Source: Herbaspirillum sp. meg3 (GTDB lineage: Bacteria > Pseudomonadota > Gammaproteobacteria > Burkholderiales > Burkholderiaceae_D). Taken from it: a DNA stretch of 64,000 bases. The notes under the pieces were generated by a model. The model was not told the DNA's origin and made no database searches. It saw only the letters and a program-made list of their open reading frames with translations. This document shows positions 21,201 through 30,612 of this stretch, piece by piece. The stretch spans positions 2,604,001 through 2,668,000 of the forward strand of contig NZ_CP022736.1 in NCBI RefSeq assembly GCF_002257565.1, read 5' to 3'. The position numbers and the translations under genes are program-made. The number at the start of each line of letters is the position of its first letter. The stretch's first letter is position 1.

Positions 21201-24200
21201 CGTGCATGGCTGGCGGAACGCCTGCCGGTCTACATGGTGCCGGCGTTGTGCGTCACCTTGCCGCAGTTGCCGCGCACGGCATCGGGCAAGACCGACCGCC
21301 GGGCATTGCTGGCGATGGATATCGCGCGTGAAGCGCTTGCTCCACATGACGCGCCTGCAGTCGCCGCCGCGACTGCAGCTGAGGCGCCATTGGCGGCGTT
21401 GTTTGCCGAAGTGCTGGACCGGCCCACGGTCGGGCCTTGCGACAATTTCTTCGAACTCGGCATCGACTCCATCCGCAGCCTGCAGCTTGTGTCGCGTGCC
21501 CGGCAGTTGCAGCTGAATCTGACGGTGCGTGACATATTCCGCTTCCAGACGGTGCGTGATCTGATGCGCGCACTGGAAGCGCGTGGGCAGACGATATGCG
21601 GCAGCACACTGCAAGAATCGGACGATGGCGATGATTTGCCAACGACGCCGATCCAGGCATGGTTCTTCGAGCAGGCGGGACAACACCGCACCCACTATAA
21701 CCAGTCGGTCGTGCTGCAGACACCACCGGATGTCGACGTCGCCGTGCTGGAACGCGCGCTGGAGGCGGTGGTGGCTCGTCATCCGATGTTGCGTTTGCAG
21801 GTCGATGGCGAACGCTTGCGGGTTGCGGCCTCTGTGCCGGGGACTATCCTGCGCGTGCTGGACGGCGCAGATGCCGCATTGCCGGCGCGTACCACCGCCT
21901 ATGCGCAAGCGCAGCGGGGTATGGACTTGCGAACCGGCCGGGTGCTGCAAGCGGTGCTGGCTAAACCGGCCGCGCGCCTGATGATCGCGGTGCATCATCT
22001 GGCGATCGATGCCTATTCCTGGTCGGTGTTGCTGGATGACCTGAGTCTGGCCTATGCACAGGCATTGCGCGGCGAGATCTCGTTGCCTGCACCGACCACC
22101 TCCTATCGCGTCTGGTCGCGCAAGCTGCACGAACTGGCCGCCACGCCGGCGGCGCAGTCGGCGCACGATTATTTTCTGAAGCGCTTCACAGTCCGGGGGC
22201 TCACCGTATTGCCGGCGCAATTGCCGGCCGGGACGGCGGGTACAGCAGAAAGTTTGCCGTTGTCGCTCGACAGTGCAACCACGACAGTCTTGCTGCAAGT
22301 GGCGCCCGGGGTATTCCAGGCGCGTGTTGACGAACTGCTCATGGCGGCGTTGTTTATCGGCGCCGCCCGCATCGGCCTCAAGGGGGCATTGCAGATAGAT
22401 CTTGAACGCAACGGTCGCGTCGACCTGTTTGACGACGTCGACCTGTCGGATACCGTCGGCTGGTTTACGGCAGTGCAGCCGGTGCTGCTGCAATGGCCGG
22501 ATGCAGACCCGGACTCGCTGTCAACCCCGGCCCAACTGGTGATGCAAGTGTGCGAGCGCGTGCGCGAATCGCCGTGCCAGGGGGTGGCGCTGGGAGTTCT
22601 GCGGTATTTGTCCGTCGATGCCGGACAGCGTGCTGCGTTGCAGAGCTTGCCCGGTGCCGAGATCCTGCTGAACTATCTTGGCAGGCTCGACATCGGCGCT
22701 GTGAGCGTGCTCGGCAGCGCGGGTTTTAGCGCCGTCGATGAAGACAGCGGACCCGCGCAGAGCGATGCATTCGCGCGTAGTCACGTCATCGAAATCAACG
22801 CCGGCATCCGCGCTGGCTGCCTCAGCGGCGCAGTCAGTTTTCCGGCAGGTGAGGCACAGCGTGAGCGCATCGATGCATGGCTGCGCGAAGTAACGGCGGC
22901 GCTGTGCGAGATCGCCGCGGCCGCCGCTGCAGCACAGGGCCAGACTTCCCTGCAGCAGGACAGGATCGAGGAAGAGTTGCCGCTGACGGCCTTGCAGCAA
23001 GGCATGGTGTTCCACAGCCTGCGTGATCCGGACATCTACTGTAATCAGCTTTGCCTGACGCTGGATGGCGCGCTTGACGCCGAGGCGTTGCGGCGCGCAT
23101 GGACGCAGGCGCTGCAACGTCACAGCATGCTGCGCACCAGCTTTCACTGGCGCGACCTGCCGGCCATGCGCCAGCGCGTGCACGCCGCCGTCGAGTTGCC
23201 GTGGAGCTTCGCCGACTGGCGCGGCCTGGATGAAACTGCGCGCGCGGCGGCGCTGGACGAGTTGATGCGCGCCGACCTGGCGCGCGGCTTTGACCTTGAG
23301 CAGGCGCCGCTGTTGCGACTGCAGTTGTTGCAGGTCGAGGAGGAGCGCCATGAGCTGGTCTGGAGTTCGCATCATCTGTTGCTGGACGGCTGGTCGGTGT
23401 CGCTGTTGCTGGCCGACATCTTTACGCTGTATCGCCAGGTCTTGGGCGATGCGCAGGTGCGGCTGAAAGCGGCGCCGCGTTTCTCCGATTATGTACGCTG
23501 GCATGAGCGGCCCGATGGGCGCGAACGCAGCGAAGACGTCTTGTTCTGGCAGCGCACATTGCAGGGAATCGAAGAGCCGACGTCTCTGGCGTTCGCCAGG
23601 CAGGCCGGCGATGCCGTATCGGTGCAAGACACGATGTCCGGGGTGCATGCGATAGCGTTATCGCCCGCGCGCACGCAGGCTGTACAAACACTGGCGCAAC
23701 GCGCGCGCACGACGCTCGGCACGGTGCTGCAGGCGGCCTGGGGATTGTTGCTGGCGCGTTGCAGCGCCAGCCGTGACGTGGTGTTCGGCGTCACCGTCTC
23801 AGGCCGGTCAGCGGAACTCGACGGCATTGAAGACATGATCGGCATGCTCATCGCCACTGTCCCAGCCCGTCTGAGGATTCCATCCTCCACACCTCTGACC
23901 GACTGGCTGGCGCAATTGCAGGAGCAGCACCTGGAGCGCGAGCAGCATGCCGGCGCCTCGCTGACCGAGATTCGCCAGGCGGCATCCTTGCCCGGCAATC
24001 AGGAATTGTTCCAGACCTTGTTACTGCTACAGAACTATCCCAAGGCGCAGTCGCTGTCCGGCGGCGGCGTGCGCCTGGCGGGCGTTGCGGTGAGAGAGCG
24101 CACCAACTACCCGCTGACCCTGGTCTGTAGCGCCGGTGAAACGCTGAACCTGGCCTTGCATCGCGATGCCACCATTCCCGCTGCGGCGGCCGACCGTTTG

Positions 24201-27200
24201 CTGACGCAGCTGGGACGCTTGCTCGACAATATGGCGGCGCATCCGGACTGGCCGGCAGCACGCTTACTGGCGCTGGACGATCTCGATGCGCAGGCGGCAT
24301 TGGCGGCAGGCAGAGGTCCGGTCGAAGCGATCGCGCCGGCCTTCCTGCCGCAACAAATCGATGATTGGGCAAGACATTCTCCGGACAGCATCGCCTTGCG
24401 CGATCAGGAAGGCAGCCTGAGTTATGCCGCATTGCGTATCGCATCGCTGCAGCTGGCGCGGCGTCTGCGAACGCTCGGCGTGGACAGCGAAAAGAAGGTC
24501 GCGCTGTGCTTGCCGCGATCCTCGCGTTACCTGATTGCGGTCATCGGCATCCTGCGCTGCGGCGGTGCCTTTGTCCCACTCGATCCTGCCTATCCGGCAG
24601 CTCGCCGGCGCTTCATGCTGGAAGACAGCGGCGCGTGCCTGTTGATCGCGGATAGCGCGTGCGCCCGAGAATTGCAGGCCGAGTCGATCACGCAGGATCC
24701 GGATATGTTGTTTGCGGCATCGGATGTTGTGCCGGTTCTGAACGTCCTGGACGATACGCCGGATGACGGTGGCTTCCCGCCGCCTGACGCACATGCACTG
24801 GCTTACGTGATTTACACCTCGGGCTCGACCGGTACGCCCAAGGGCGTCGGCAATACCCACGGCGGCTTGCGCTCGCTGGCGCATGCCCAGCGCGGCGCCT
24901 TCGGCTTGCTGCCGGACGCACGCGTGTTGCAGTTTGCTTCTTTGTCGTTCGACGCCTCGATCTGGGAAATGACGATGGCCTTCGGCGCAGGCGCTGCCTT
25001 GATCGTACCCGACGTCGCGACCGTCCGCGTGGGCGAGGAGTTGGAACAGTTCATGCGGCACCAGCGCATCAGCGCGGCGACCTTGCCGCCGACTGCGTTG
25101 GCGACGCTGGATGAAAGCCGCCTGCCGGATTTGCAGACTCTGGTGGTCGCAGGTGAAAGCTGCGCACCCGAACTGGTACTGCGCTGGGGGCCCGGACGGC
25201 GTTTCTACAACGGCTACGGGCCCTCCGAAGCGTCGGTTGCGGTCAGCGTCGAGGCATGGTCGGACAACGGCGACAACACCGGGCAACTGCCGGTCGGCCG
25301 ACCGCTGCCGAACATGCAGCTGCACGTGCTGGACGCCGACATGCAACTGCTCCCGCCAGGTGTCATCGGCGAACTCTATATCGGCGGGGCAGGGCTGGCG
25401 CGCGGTTATCTGAACCGCGCGGATCTGACGGCGGCGAGCTTCTTGCCGGATCCTTATGGATCTCCCGGCGCGCGCTTGTATAAAACCGGGGATCGCGGCT
25501 ATCGCCTCGCCGACGGCAGGGTGCAGTTCGTCGGCCGCAATGATCACCAGGTAAAGCTGCGCGGTTTCCGTATCGAATTGAGCGAAATCGAGGCGGCGTT
25601 GATGCAACATGCCGCGGTGCGCCACGCTGCGGTGCTGGTGCGTCATTACGGCGAGGGCGAGGATGAGGGCAACCGCCGTCTGACGGCCTATCTGGAGACC
25701 CGCGCGCCGATAACGAACGAGGTCTTGCGAGATTTCCTCGGCGAACAACTGCCGCCGCACATGCTTCCCGCCTATTTCATCGTGCTGGCATCTATGCCGC
25801 TGACCGTCAACGGCAAGATAGACCGCAAGGCGCTGGAAGCGATGCCGGAGGCGACGGGGCAGCCGTCGGAAGAAGCCGCCTGCGACTATGCCAGCGAGAC
25901 CGAACGGCAACTGGCGGGTATCTGGGCGCAGGTGCTCAATGTCGCGCAAGTGCAGCCGGGACACAACTTCTTTGAACTCGGCGGCGATTCGATTCTCGCG
26001 ATCCAGGTGGTGTCCAAAGCCAACCGGCAGGGAATCGCGCTGACGCTCAACCAGATCATGGATTCCGATTCGTCGACGTTGGCAGCGCTGGCGGTACAGG
26101 TGGACGCCGCCGGACGGAAGGTGGAACTTCCGCCGGTATCAAGACAAGTGTCAGCGCCAACCAGCGGCCCGGTGCCGCTGACACCGATCCAGCATTGGTT
26201 CCTGCATCAGGATGCACCTGATCGGCATCACTACAACCAGAGTTTCCTGCTGGAAGTGCCGGCCGGACTGGATGCACAGGCGTTACGCCTCGCACTGGAG
26301 GCTGTTTGCGTGCGCCATGATGCGCTGCGGCTGCGTTTCAAACAGGTCGACGGCGTCTGGCATCAGCATCTCGCCGAGCATGCCGCGACGCACCTGGAGA
26401 TCGTGCCGCCGCCGGCGGAGATGGCCGGCTGGCGCGCATTGCTGGAACAAGGCGCAGCGGACAACCAGACCCGCCTGAATATCGAGCAGGGGCCCTTGCT
26501 GCGTCTGGTGCTGTATGTGGCGCCGGCTGGCGAGGCCATGGCACGCTTGCATGTCGTGGCGCATCACCTTGTCATTGACGCCGTGTCGTGGCGCGTTTTG
26601 CTGGAAGACCTGTTCGACGCCTACGCGCAAGCGCAGATCTCTTCTTCCATCGGCTTGCCGTATGCCTCCGATAACGGCATGCGCGCTTCCTTCGCCCTGT
26701 GGGCTGCGGCAGTGGAACGCCATGCAATATCCCCGCAAGCGTCAGGCGAATTGCGCTACTGGCTGGAACAGCCGCGCAATCTGGCGCGCTTGCCTTTGCT
26801 GCGCACCGATATCGCCGCAACGGCCGGTGCCGCGCAGACCACCAGCTTTGCATTGGACGAGCGCGTCACCAGCGCGCTGGTACGGGAGCTTCCGCGCAGC
26901 CATGGCGCCCAGGTGCAAGAGATTTTGCTGACCGCCTTGAGCGTGGCGCTGGACGAACTGATCGACGGCTCAGCCGGAAGCGGCTCTGGTATTGGTATAG
27001 CGCTCGAATCTCACGGCCGCGACATTGTGCTGGAAGGCATCGATGTCGGCGGCATCCCCGGATGGTTCACCGTGCTGGCACCGTGGACCATGCCGCTCGG
27101 TGAGCATCGCATCGACAAGATCCGGGAAGCGCTCAAGGCGATGCCACGCCACGGCTTCAGTTTCGGGGTGCTGCGTTTTCTCTCGCCCGATGCAGCAGTG

Positions 27201-28799
27201 CGCGAGGCGCTCGCCGCATTGCCGGTGCCAGAAATCGCCTTCAACTACCTCGGTCAATGGGATACGGCCTGGCCCGACAGCTTGCCTGTGCGGCCTGCAC
27301 CGGAAGCCGACGGTGCCGGTTTTGCACCATCGACACCGCGTCCGTATGTACTGGAAGTCAATGCCTTGATTGCCGGCGGACGCTTGCAACTGGACCTCAC
27401 TTTCGATCCGCGTGTATTGCCGCAGGCCTTTGCGGATCGGCTATGCGCCGCCATGCGCGACTGGCTGCAGGCGCTGACGCGGGATGTTCCTGCCGCAGCA
27501 ACAGTGGCAGCAACAGACGTCGCCGTCGCAGCTTGCGCATTGGCACCCCAGCAAGCCGCGATGCTGGCGCACGCCGTGGCGTATCCGGATTCTTCCGCCT
27601 ATGTGGTGCAATTCACGGCGCGCTTGCCGGTGGAGCTGGACACCGGCGGCTTCATCGCCGCCTGGCAAGCCGTGCTGGTGCGGCATCTGTCGCTGCGCGC
27701 CCATTTCACCATCGGGGAGAACGGCAAGGCGCGCCAGCATTTTAGCGAAGCGGTGCCGCTTGCCTGGCAACAGGAGAATTGGACCGGTTTGCCGGACGAG
27801 GATCTCAGTGCGGCCATTGACGCCTATTGCCTGCAGGACCGGCAACGCGGTTTCGACCTGGCCAAGCCGCCGCTGATGCGTTTTTCCTTGCTTCAAACGA
27901 CGACCGGCCAGCATTTCGTCTGGACCTATCACCATATTCTGATCGATGGCTGGTCGATGCCGGTACTGCTCAGCGAAGTCATGGCCGCTTACGGCAAACA
28001 ATTGACGACAGCGCCGGCGCCGGATTTCCGAGTCTTCCTGGATTGGCTGGGGCGTCAGGATGCGACAGCGGCGCGCGACTTCTGGCGCGCCGAACTGGCG
28101 GCGATGACACCCTCGCGCTGGCCGGTGGAACAAGGGGCGGCTTGCAGCGGCAGCTTTGCGGAAATGACATGGCAACCGCAAGCTGGAACCGGTGCCCGCC
28201 TTGGCATCTTTGCGCGCCGGCATCGTTTGTCGGCGCCAAGCATTTTCATGCTGGCATGGGCGCTGGTGCTGGCGCGCCACAGCAGGGCGGACGAGGTTTG
28301 CTTCGGTGTCACTTCGGTCTTGCGTCCCGCCGAGGTCGACGGTATCGAAACGATGGTCGGGAATCTGATCAACACGCCGCCCTTGCGCTGCAAGATCGAT
28401 CCCGACGCCGGTTTTATCGAGGCATGCCTGCAGTTGCAGCGCAGGCGTGTCGCCACAACCGCGCACGCAACGCTGACTTTGTCGGAAATTGCACAATCCG
28501 CCGGTTTGTCCGACGGCGACGCCTTGTTCGGCACGGCGCTGCGCATTCAGAACTACCCCTTGGGCGATGTCGGACGCGGTAACGCCGTGCAGGTCAGCGA
28601 CGTCGCCATTTGCGACCCGTGGCATTACCCATTCAACCTGGAAGTCACACCGGGAGAGCACTTGAGTCTGATCGCCGTATATGACGCAGGACTGGTGCCG
28701 CAGGCGAGAGCCGAGGCCATATTGCGCTCTTACGCCGAGCTTCTTGAAGCGCTGGGCGAGTCGTCGCTGGGACTTCTGATGGAGGGGATACATGTCTGA
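18243..28799 (+). CDS. NRPS: docking-C-A-T-E-C-A-T-E-C, ending in a bare C domain
   Basis: About 3518 residues. The first 60 (LNGVEHLMAQLAERGVTL...) form a TubC-type N-terminal docking domain, followed by C1 (HHIVSDHWS, His211), A (TSGSSG, 675), T (LGIDS, Ser1076), E (HHLAIDAYSW, His1251), C2 (HHLLLDGWS, His1710), A (TSGSTG, 2192), T (LGGDS, Ser2583), E (HHLVIDAVSW, His2774) and C3 (HHILIDGWS, His3230). The second A code reads D-A-W-T-V-A-G-V-A, Phe-like. The first reads D-V-E-N-V-T-G-I-T, which I cannot assign. Both E domains predict D-residues. No T, TE or Red domain follows C3, so release must be by that C domain or in trans. I place the start at TTG 18243: GAGGAG lies eight bases upstream and this codon opens the docking domain. 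It overlaps the upstream TGA. An ATG at 18204 would add 13 Arg-rich residues. Confidence 0.92.
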   Translation: MNGVEHLMAQLAERGVTLTCSGSDLRVRGPAGALSPALRAELGVRKAELIAHLQALSQSPLTMSFPELARSPVQRTTAPLSFNQRRLWFLDRLEGGGSAFVIMAGWRLKGALDRAALERAVSALTARHELLRSVIRDEGPEPELHILPITPFVLTVETPAAGTSHDSGEQAVQALLAREAALPFDLTAAPPLRVSLLQLEPHRHVLTLAMHHIVSDHWSMGVLIRELGMLYALETGASSIRPAELAIQYSDYAVWQRAMFSEDRLEPHLRYWREQLAGVVTELALPLDRPRPAERGNAGAMHQLRVAHGSVQKVQALGLRAGATPFMVLLAVYAQVLSRWSGQDEVVIGCPVGNRDRNETHGLVGFFVDTMPLRISLQGDPDLAELIRRIRTICLEAFEHQQAPFERIVQAVRPERALNKAPLFQTMFMQQSDASTQLDLAGLEVDAVQPAAGAPELDLNFFVHLDGDAYLCVMEYDADLFDQASIAEFCNQYAYVLQQASIDASTPLSCVQLAPPSAPVLPVYAPAPLLPQMIADSALRHADRIAVEEGAIRLTYRELALRAALLAQGLIDAGVKPGDVVGLGFSSSAALVVAMLAAWRTGAGYAVLSPQQPAARRAQMIAAAGIALVVTSKAEESGWPVPVLLSDSSFTAGQGSGSVGVEFVQPQALAYVCFTSGSSGTPKGVAVTHANLANHARAVAQDFGLRHSDRVMQFAAADFDVAAEEIFPTLASGACVVIRAESVTDSIDAFQEHVEQAGLSVLNLPAAFWHEWVRTLGQTRRAPPSCLRLVVTGSDRVFARRWREWQALCVHPVAFRSGYGPTEATITSSFFNPAEQPLSPAAEVLPLGRAIANVALEVVDGCGLAVPPGIIGEIMISGAGVAQGYIGQPAQTAAVFQPHPAAPMLRSYRSGDLGRRRIDGTLEFIGRKDQQAKVRGYRIELAEIESALMLHPQVREAVVLMREDNVGSSQLLAVAGCDAELEPGMLRAWLAERLPVYMVPALCVTLPQLPRTASGKTDRRALLAMDIAREALAPHDAPAVAAATAAEAPLAALFAEVLDRPTVGPCDNFFELGIDSIRSLQLVSRARQLQLNLTVRDIFRFQTVRDLMRALEARGQTICGSTLQESDDGDDLPTTPIQAWFFEQAGQHRTHYNQSVVLQTPPDVDVAVLERALEAVVARHPMLRLQVDGERLRVAASVPGTILRVLDGADAALPARTTAYAQAQRGMDLRTGRVLQAVLAKPAARLMIAVHHLAIDAYSWSVLLDDLSLAYAQALRGEISLPAPTTSYRVWSRKLHELAATPAAQSAHDYFLKRFTVRGLTVLPAQLPAGTAGTAESLPLSLDSATTTVLLQVAPGVFQARVDELLMAALFIGAARIGLKGALQIDLERNGRVDLFDDVDLSDTVGWFTAVQPVLLQWPDADPDSLSTPAQLVMQVCERVRESPCQGVALGVLRYLSVDAGQRAALQSLPGAEILLNYLGRLDIGAVSVLGSAGFSAVDEDSGPAQSDAFARSHVIEINAGIRAGCLSGAVSFPAGEAQRERIDAWLREVTAALCEIAAAAAAAQGQTSLQQDRIEEELPLTALQQGMVFHSLRDPDIYCNQLCLTLDGALDAEALRRAWTQALQRHSMLRTSFHWRDLPAMRQRVHAAVELPWSFADWRGLDETARAAALDELMRADLARGFDLEQAPLLRLQLLQVEEERHELVWSSHHLLLDGWSVSLLLADIFTLYRQVLGDAQVRLKAAPRFSDYVRWHERPDGRERSEDVLFWQRTLQGIEEPTSLAFARQAGDAVSVQDTMSGVHAIALSPARTQAVQTLAQRARTTLGTVLQAAWGLLLARCSASRDVVFGVTVSGRSAELDGIEDMIGMLIATVPARLRIPSSTPLTDWLAQLQEQHLEREQHAGASLTEIRQAASLPGNQELFQTLLLLQNYPKAQSLSGGGVRLAGVAVRERTNYPLTLVCSAGETLNLALHRDATIPAAAADRLLTQLGRLLDNMAAHPDWPAARLLALDDLDAQAALAAGRGPVEAIAPAFLPQQIDDWARHSPDSIALRDQEGSLSYAALRIASLQLARRLRTLGVDSEKKVALCLPRSSRYLIAVIGILRCGGAFVPLDPAYPAARRRFMLEDSGACLLIADSACARELQAESITQDPDMLFAASDVVPVLNVLDDTPDDGGFPPPDAHALAYVIYTSGSTGTPKGVGNTHGGLRSLAHAQRGAFGLLPDARVLQFASLSFDASIWEMTMAFGAGAALIVPDVATVRVGEELEQFMRHQRISAATLPPTALATLDESRLPDLQTLVVAGESCAPELVLRWGPGRRFYNGYGPSEASVAVSVEAWSDNGDNTGQLPVGRPLPNMQLHVLDADMQLLPPGVIGELYIGGAGLARGYLNRADLTAASFLPDPYGSPGARLYKTGDRGYRLADGRVQFVGRNDHQVKLRGFRIELSEIEAALMQHAAVRHAAVLVRHYGEGEDEGNRRLTAYLETRAPITNEVLRDFLGEQLPPHMLPAYFIVLASMPLTVNGKIDRKALEAMPEATGQPSEEAACDYASETERQLAGIWAQVLNVAQVQPGHNFFELGGDSILAIQVVSKANRQGIALTLNQIMDSDSSTLAALAVQVDAAGRKVELPPVSRQVSAPTSGPVPLTPIQHWFLHQDAPDRHHYNQSFLLEVPAGLDAQALRLALEAVCVRHDALRLRFKQVDGVWHQHLAEHAATHLEIVPPPAEMAGWRALLEQGAADNQTRLNIEQGPLLRLVLYVAPAGEAMARLHVVAHHLVIDAVSWRVLLEDLFDAYAQAQISSSIGLPYASDNGMRASFALWAAAVERHAISPQASGELRYWLEQPRNLARLPLLRTDIAATAGAAQTTSFALDERVTSALVRELPRSHGAQVQEILLTALSVALDELIDGSAGSGSGIGIALESHGRDIVLEGIDVGGIPGWFTVLAPWTMPLGEHRIDKIREALKAMPRHGFSFGVLRFLSPDAAVREALAALPVPEIAFNYLGQWDTAWPDSLPVRPAPEADGAGFAPSTPRPYVLEVNALIAGGRLQLDLTFDPRVLPQAFADRLCAAMRDWLQALTRDVPAAATVAATDVAVAACALAPQQAAMLAHAVAYPDSSAYVVQFTARLPVELDTGGFIAAWQAVLVRHLSLRAHFTIGENGKARQHFSEAVPLAWQQENWTGLPDEDLSAAIDAYCLQDRQRGFDLAKPPLMRFSLLQTTTGQHFVWTYHHILIDGWSMPVLLSEVMAAYGKQLTTAPAPDFRVFLDWLGRQDATAARDFWRAELAAMTPSRWPVEQGAACSGSFAEMTWQPQAGTGARLGIFARRHRLSAPSIFMLAWALVLARHSRADEVCFGVTSVLRPAEVDGIETMVGNLINTPPLRCKIDPDAGFIEACLQLQRRRVATTAHATLTLSEIAQSAGLSDGDALFGTALRIQNYPLGDVGRGNAVQVSDVAICDPWHYPFNLEVTPGEHLSLIAVYDAGLVPQARAEAILRSYAELLEALGESSLGLLMEGIHV

Positions 28800-29093
28800 A
28801 CAGCACGGAGGGGCTTGCATGTGAGATGAATCCAGATAGCAACTACGTTTTTTGTTGGGAATTTGTTGAATATATTGGCTGTATGCCCAATAATTTCTGC
28901 GGCCTGCGTATATTGAACATGCGTTGAGCATGTGTCGTCCATGCGTTGTCCGTGTATCGAGCATTGACCAGGTGTTCGACTGATTTCCCGATAGTGACGC
29001 TCTGTCAAATGCGGCAGAGTCTTTTCCCGAAGCCTTGAGCTATCCGTCAGGTCTCATGCGCGTCAGGGCGTTTAATTTATGAAGGAGATTGCA
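28800..29093. other. Intergenic region with a short hairpin
   Basis: About 290 bp without a gene. It has a perfect ACATGC-N5-GCATGT dyad at 28917-28933 and several nearby CATGYGT variants. GAAGGAGAT at 29081-29089 is the ribosome-binding site of the next gene. The gap may hold an internal promoter for the accessory genes. Confidence 0.4.
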
Positions 29094-29669
29094 ATGAAAA
29101 CTACCGATCAAGCAGAAGAAACGATCACGGCAGAAGCACCGGCAGCAGAACATGCGAATGAGCAGGCAACTGAGCAGGCTGCAAAACTGACCCCGGCCGA
29201 AGTTCAGAACGAGGCGCTGCATTCCATTAAAAATCATGCAATGACAGCCATGGGCGTGGGTATCCTGCCGATTCCCGGTCTTGACCTGATCGCACTGACA
29301 GGCGTGCAACTGAGCCTGCTGCGCAAGATCGGCAATCTGTACGGCTTCACGCTGTCCGACGAAACCGGCAAAAAACTACTGGGTGCGGTGCTCAGCGGCT
29401 ACTTGCCGCTGATGATTGCCGGTCCGGTCAGCAGCGTCCTGAAGTTCATCCCGGGCGTCGGCATTGCCGCAGGCGTCCTGGCGCAATCCACGCTGGCGGG
29501 CGCGACCACCTATGCGGTCGGCAAACTGTTCCTGCAGCACTTTGCATCGGGCGGCACTTTGCTTGACGTCGATACGAAAGAGATGGGGCAAAAGCTGAAG
29601 CAGCATGTTCAGGAGGGCAAGGATTTCCTGAAAAAGCATGCGCCCGGCGCCAAGAAAGACGCAGTCTGA
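29094..29669 (+). CDS. DUF697-family membrane-associated protein
   Basis: A 191-residue protein. After an acidic, Ala/Glu-rich leader of about 40 residues come hydrophobic helices with the DUF697 pattern: VGILPIPGLDLIALTGVQL, then a Leu-Tyr-Gly segment, then FIPGVGIAAG and GATTYAVGKLF. The C-terminus is Lys-rich (about 165-191). ATG 29094 is chosen over the in-frame ATG 29079 because GAAGGAGAT lies just before it. DUF697 domains occur in YcjF-like proteins and beside GTPases, with no settled biochemical role. It sits between the last NRPS gene and the thioesterase, co-directional with both, and a second DUF697 protein flanks the far end of the cluster. A link to the membrane during export or self-protection is speculation. 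Confidence 0.7.
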   Translation: MKTTDQAEETITAEAPAAEHANEQATEQAAKLTPAEVQNEALHSIKNHAMTAMGVGILPIPGLDLIALTGVQLSLLRKIGNLYGFTLSDETGKKLLGAVLSGYLPLMIAGPVSSVLKFIPGVGIAAGVLAQSTLAGATTYAVGKLFLQHFASGGTLLDVDTKEMGQKLKQHVQEGKDFLKKHAPGAKKDAV

Positions 29670-29765
29670 TCGCTGCCGGCACGATTTGCAGGGAATCCGG
29701 CAGGAAACCCTGCAAGAAACTGCATGCCGGGAGTGAATGCACTTCCGGTATTTTTTACGCGCCCC

Positions 29766-30599
29766 ATGGCGGCCTCATGCATCCCCTGGAATGACTACTT
29801 TTCGATGACAGCACCAGAAGAATCACGTGCTTGGTTTCCTTTTGGGATGGGCCGGGAGGATGCGCACACGCGCTTGTTTTGCCTGCCCTTCGCGGGTGGA
29901 GGCGCATCGAATTTTCTTCCCTGGCGCGCCCGGCTGGCCGAGGCCGGTATCGGGGTGGCGCCGGTGCAGTATCCCGGCCACGAGACACGCCTGGGCGAAA
30001 CGCCTTTGCACGCATGGGAAGACATGCTGGCGGCCTTGCAGGAAACGCTTGCCCCCTTGCTTGATCGTCCCTACGCCTTGTTCGGCTACAGCATGGGCGC
30101 GCGTCTTGCCTTTGCGCTGGCCGCCAGACTGGCCGCCGCCGGTACGCCACCCGTGCAACTGATCGTCGCAGCGCACCTGCCGCCGGATCTGCCGTCGCCG
30201 GCCTTGCAGGCAGCGGGCATGGATGACGAGTCGTTCAAAGCGCTGTTGCTGCAATACGGCGGGATTCCTGTGGAGATGGCACGCGAACAGGGATTCTGGG
30301 ATCTCACACTGCCGGTCATGCGTGCCGACTTTGCGCTCGCAGCCGCGCCGCTGGATGCGCACGCATATGCCGGTGCTGCGTCCGCTGCGTATCCGATCGC
30401 GTGCTATGCGGGCGTCGACGACGCGCATGCCGGTACAAAGGAGATGGCCGGCTGGCGGCGCTTCACGAGAGCCGGTTTCATCCTGAGAGAATTTGCCGGA
30501 GATCATTTTTTTCTCCGCAGCGCCGATGTCTGTCCGGCGTTGAACACCGACCTGGCGCTGGCGCGGTCGGCCGATTTATCATCACTTGTCTCCGCCTGA
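29766..30599 (+). CDS. Type II thioesterase (external, GrsT/TycF-like)
   Basis: An alpha/beta-hydrolase of about 275 residues with the RLFCLPFAGGGAS opening typical of NRPS-associated type II thioesterases, the nucleophile elbow FGYSMGA, and a C-terminal GDHFFL histidine motif. Such enzymes hydrolyse mis-primed or stalled acyl groups from carrier proteins in trans, and some also release product. Because the megasynthase has no TE domain of its own, a release role here cannot be excluded. The frame is open from ATG 29724. ATG 29766 and ATG 29805 are alternative starts and none has a good ribosome-binding site, so the N-terminus is uncertain. The protein is cytoplasmic, with no signal peptide in the conserved part. 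Confidence 0.87.
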   Translation: MAASCIPWNDYFSMTAPEESRAWFPFGMGREDAHTRLFCLPFAGGGASNFLPWRARLAEAGIGVAPVQYPGHETRLGETPLHAWEDMLAALQETLAPLLDRPYALFGYSMGARLAFALAARLAAAGTPPVQLIVAAHLPPDLPSPALQAAGMDDESFKALLLQYGGIPVEMAREQGFWDLTLPVMRADFALAAAPLDAHAYAGAASAAYPIACYAGVDDAHAGTKEMAGWRRFTRAGFILREFAGDHFFLRSADVCPALNTDLALARSADLSSLVSA

Positions 30600-30612
30600 G
30601 CGGAGCCGCACA

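Noticed and set aside
20664..22493. Minus-strand open frame of 609 codons under the third megasynthase
   Set aside because: The sense strand encodes unmistakable A, T and E domain motifs; the antisense product is Arg/Gln/His-rich with no fold pattern.
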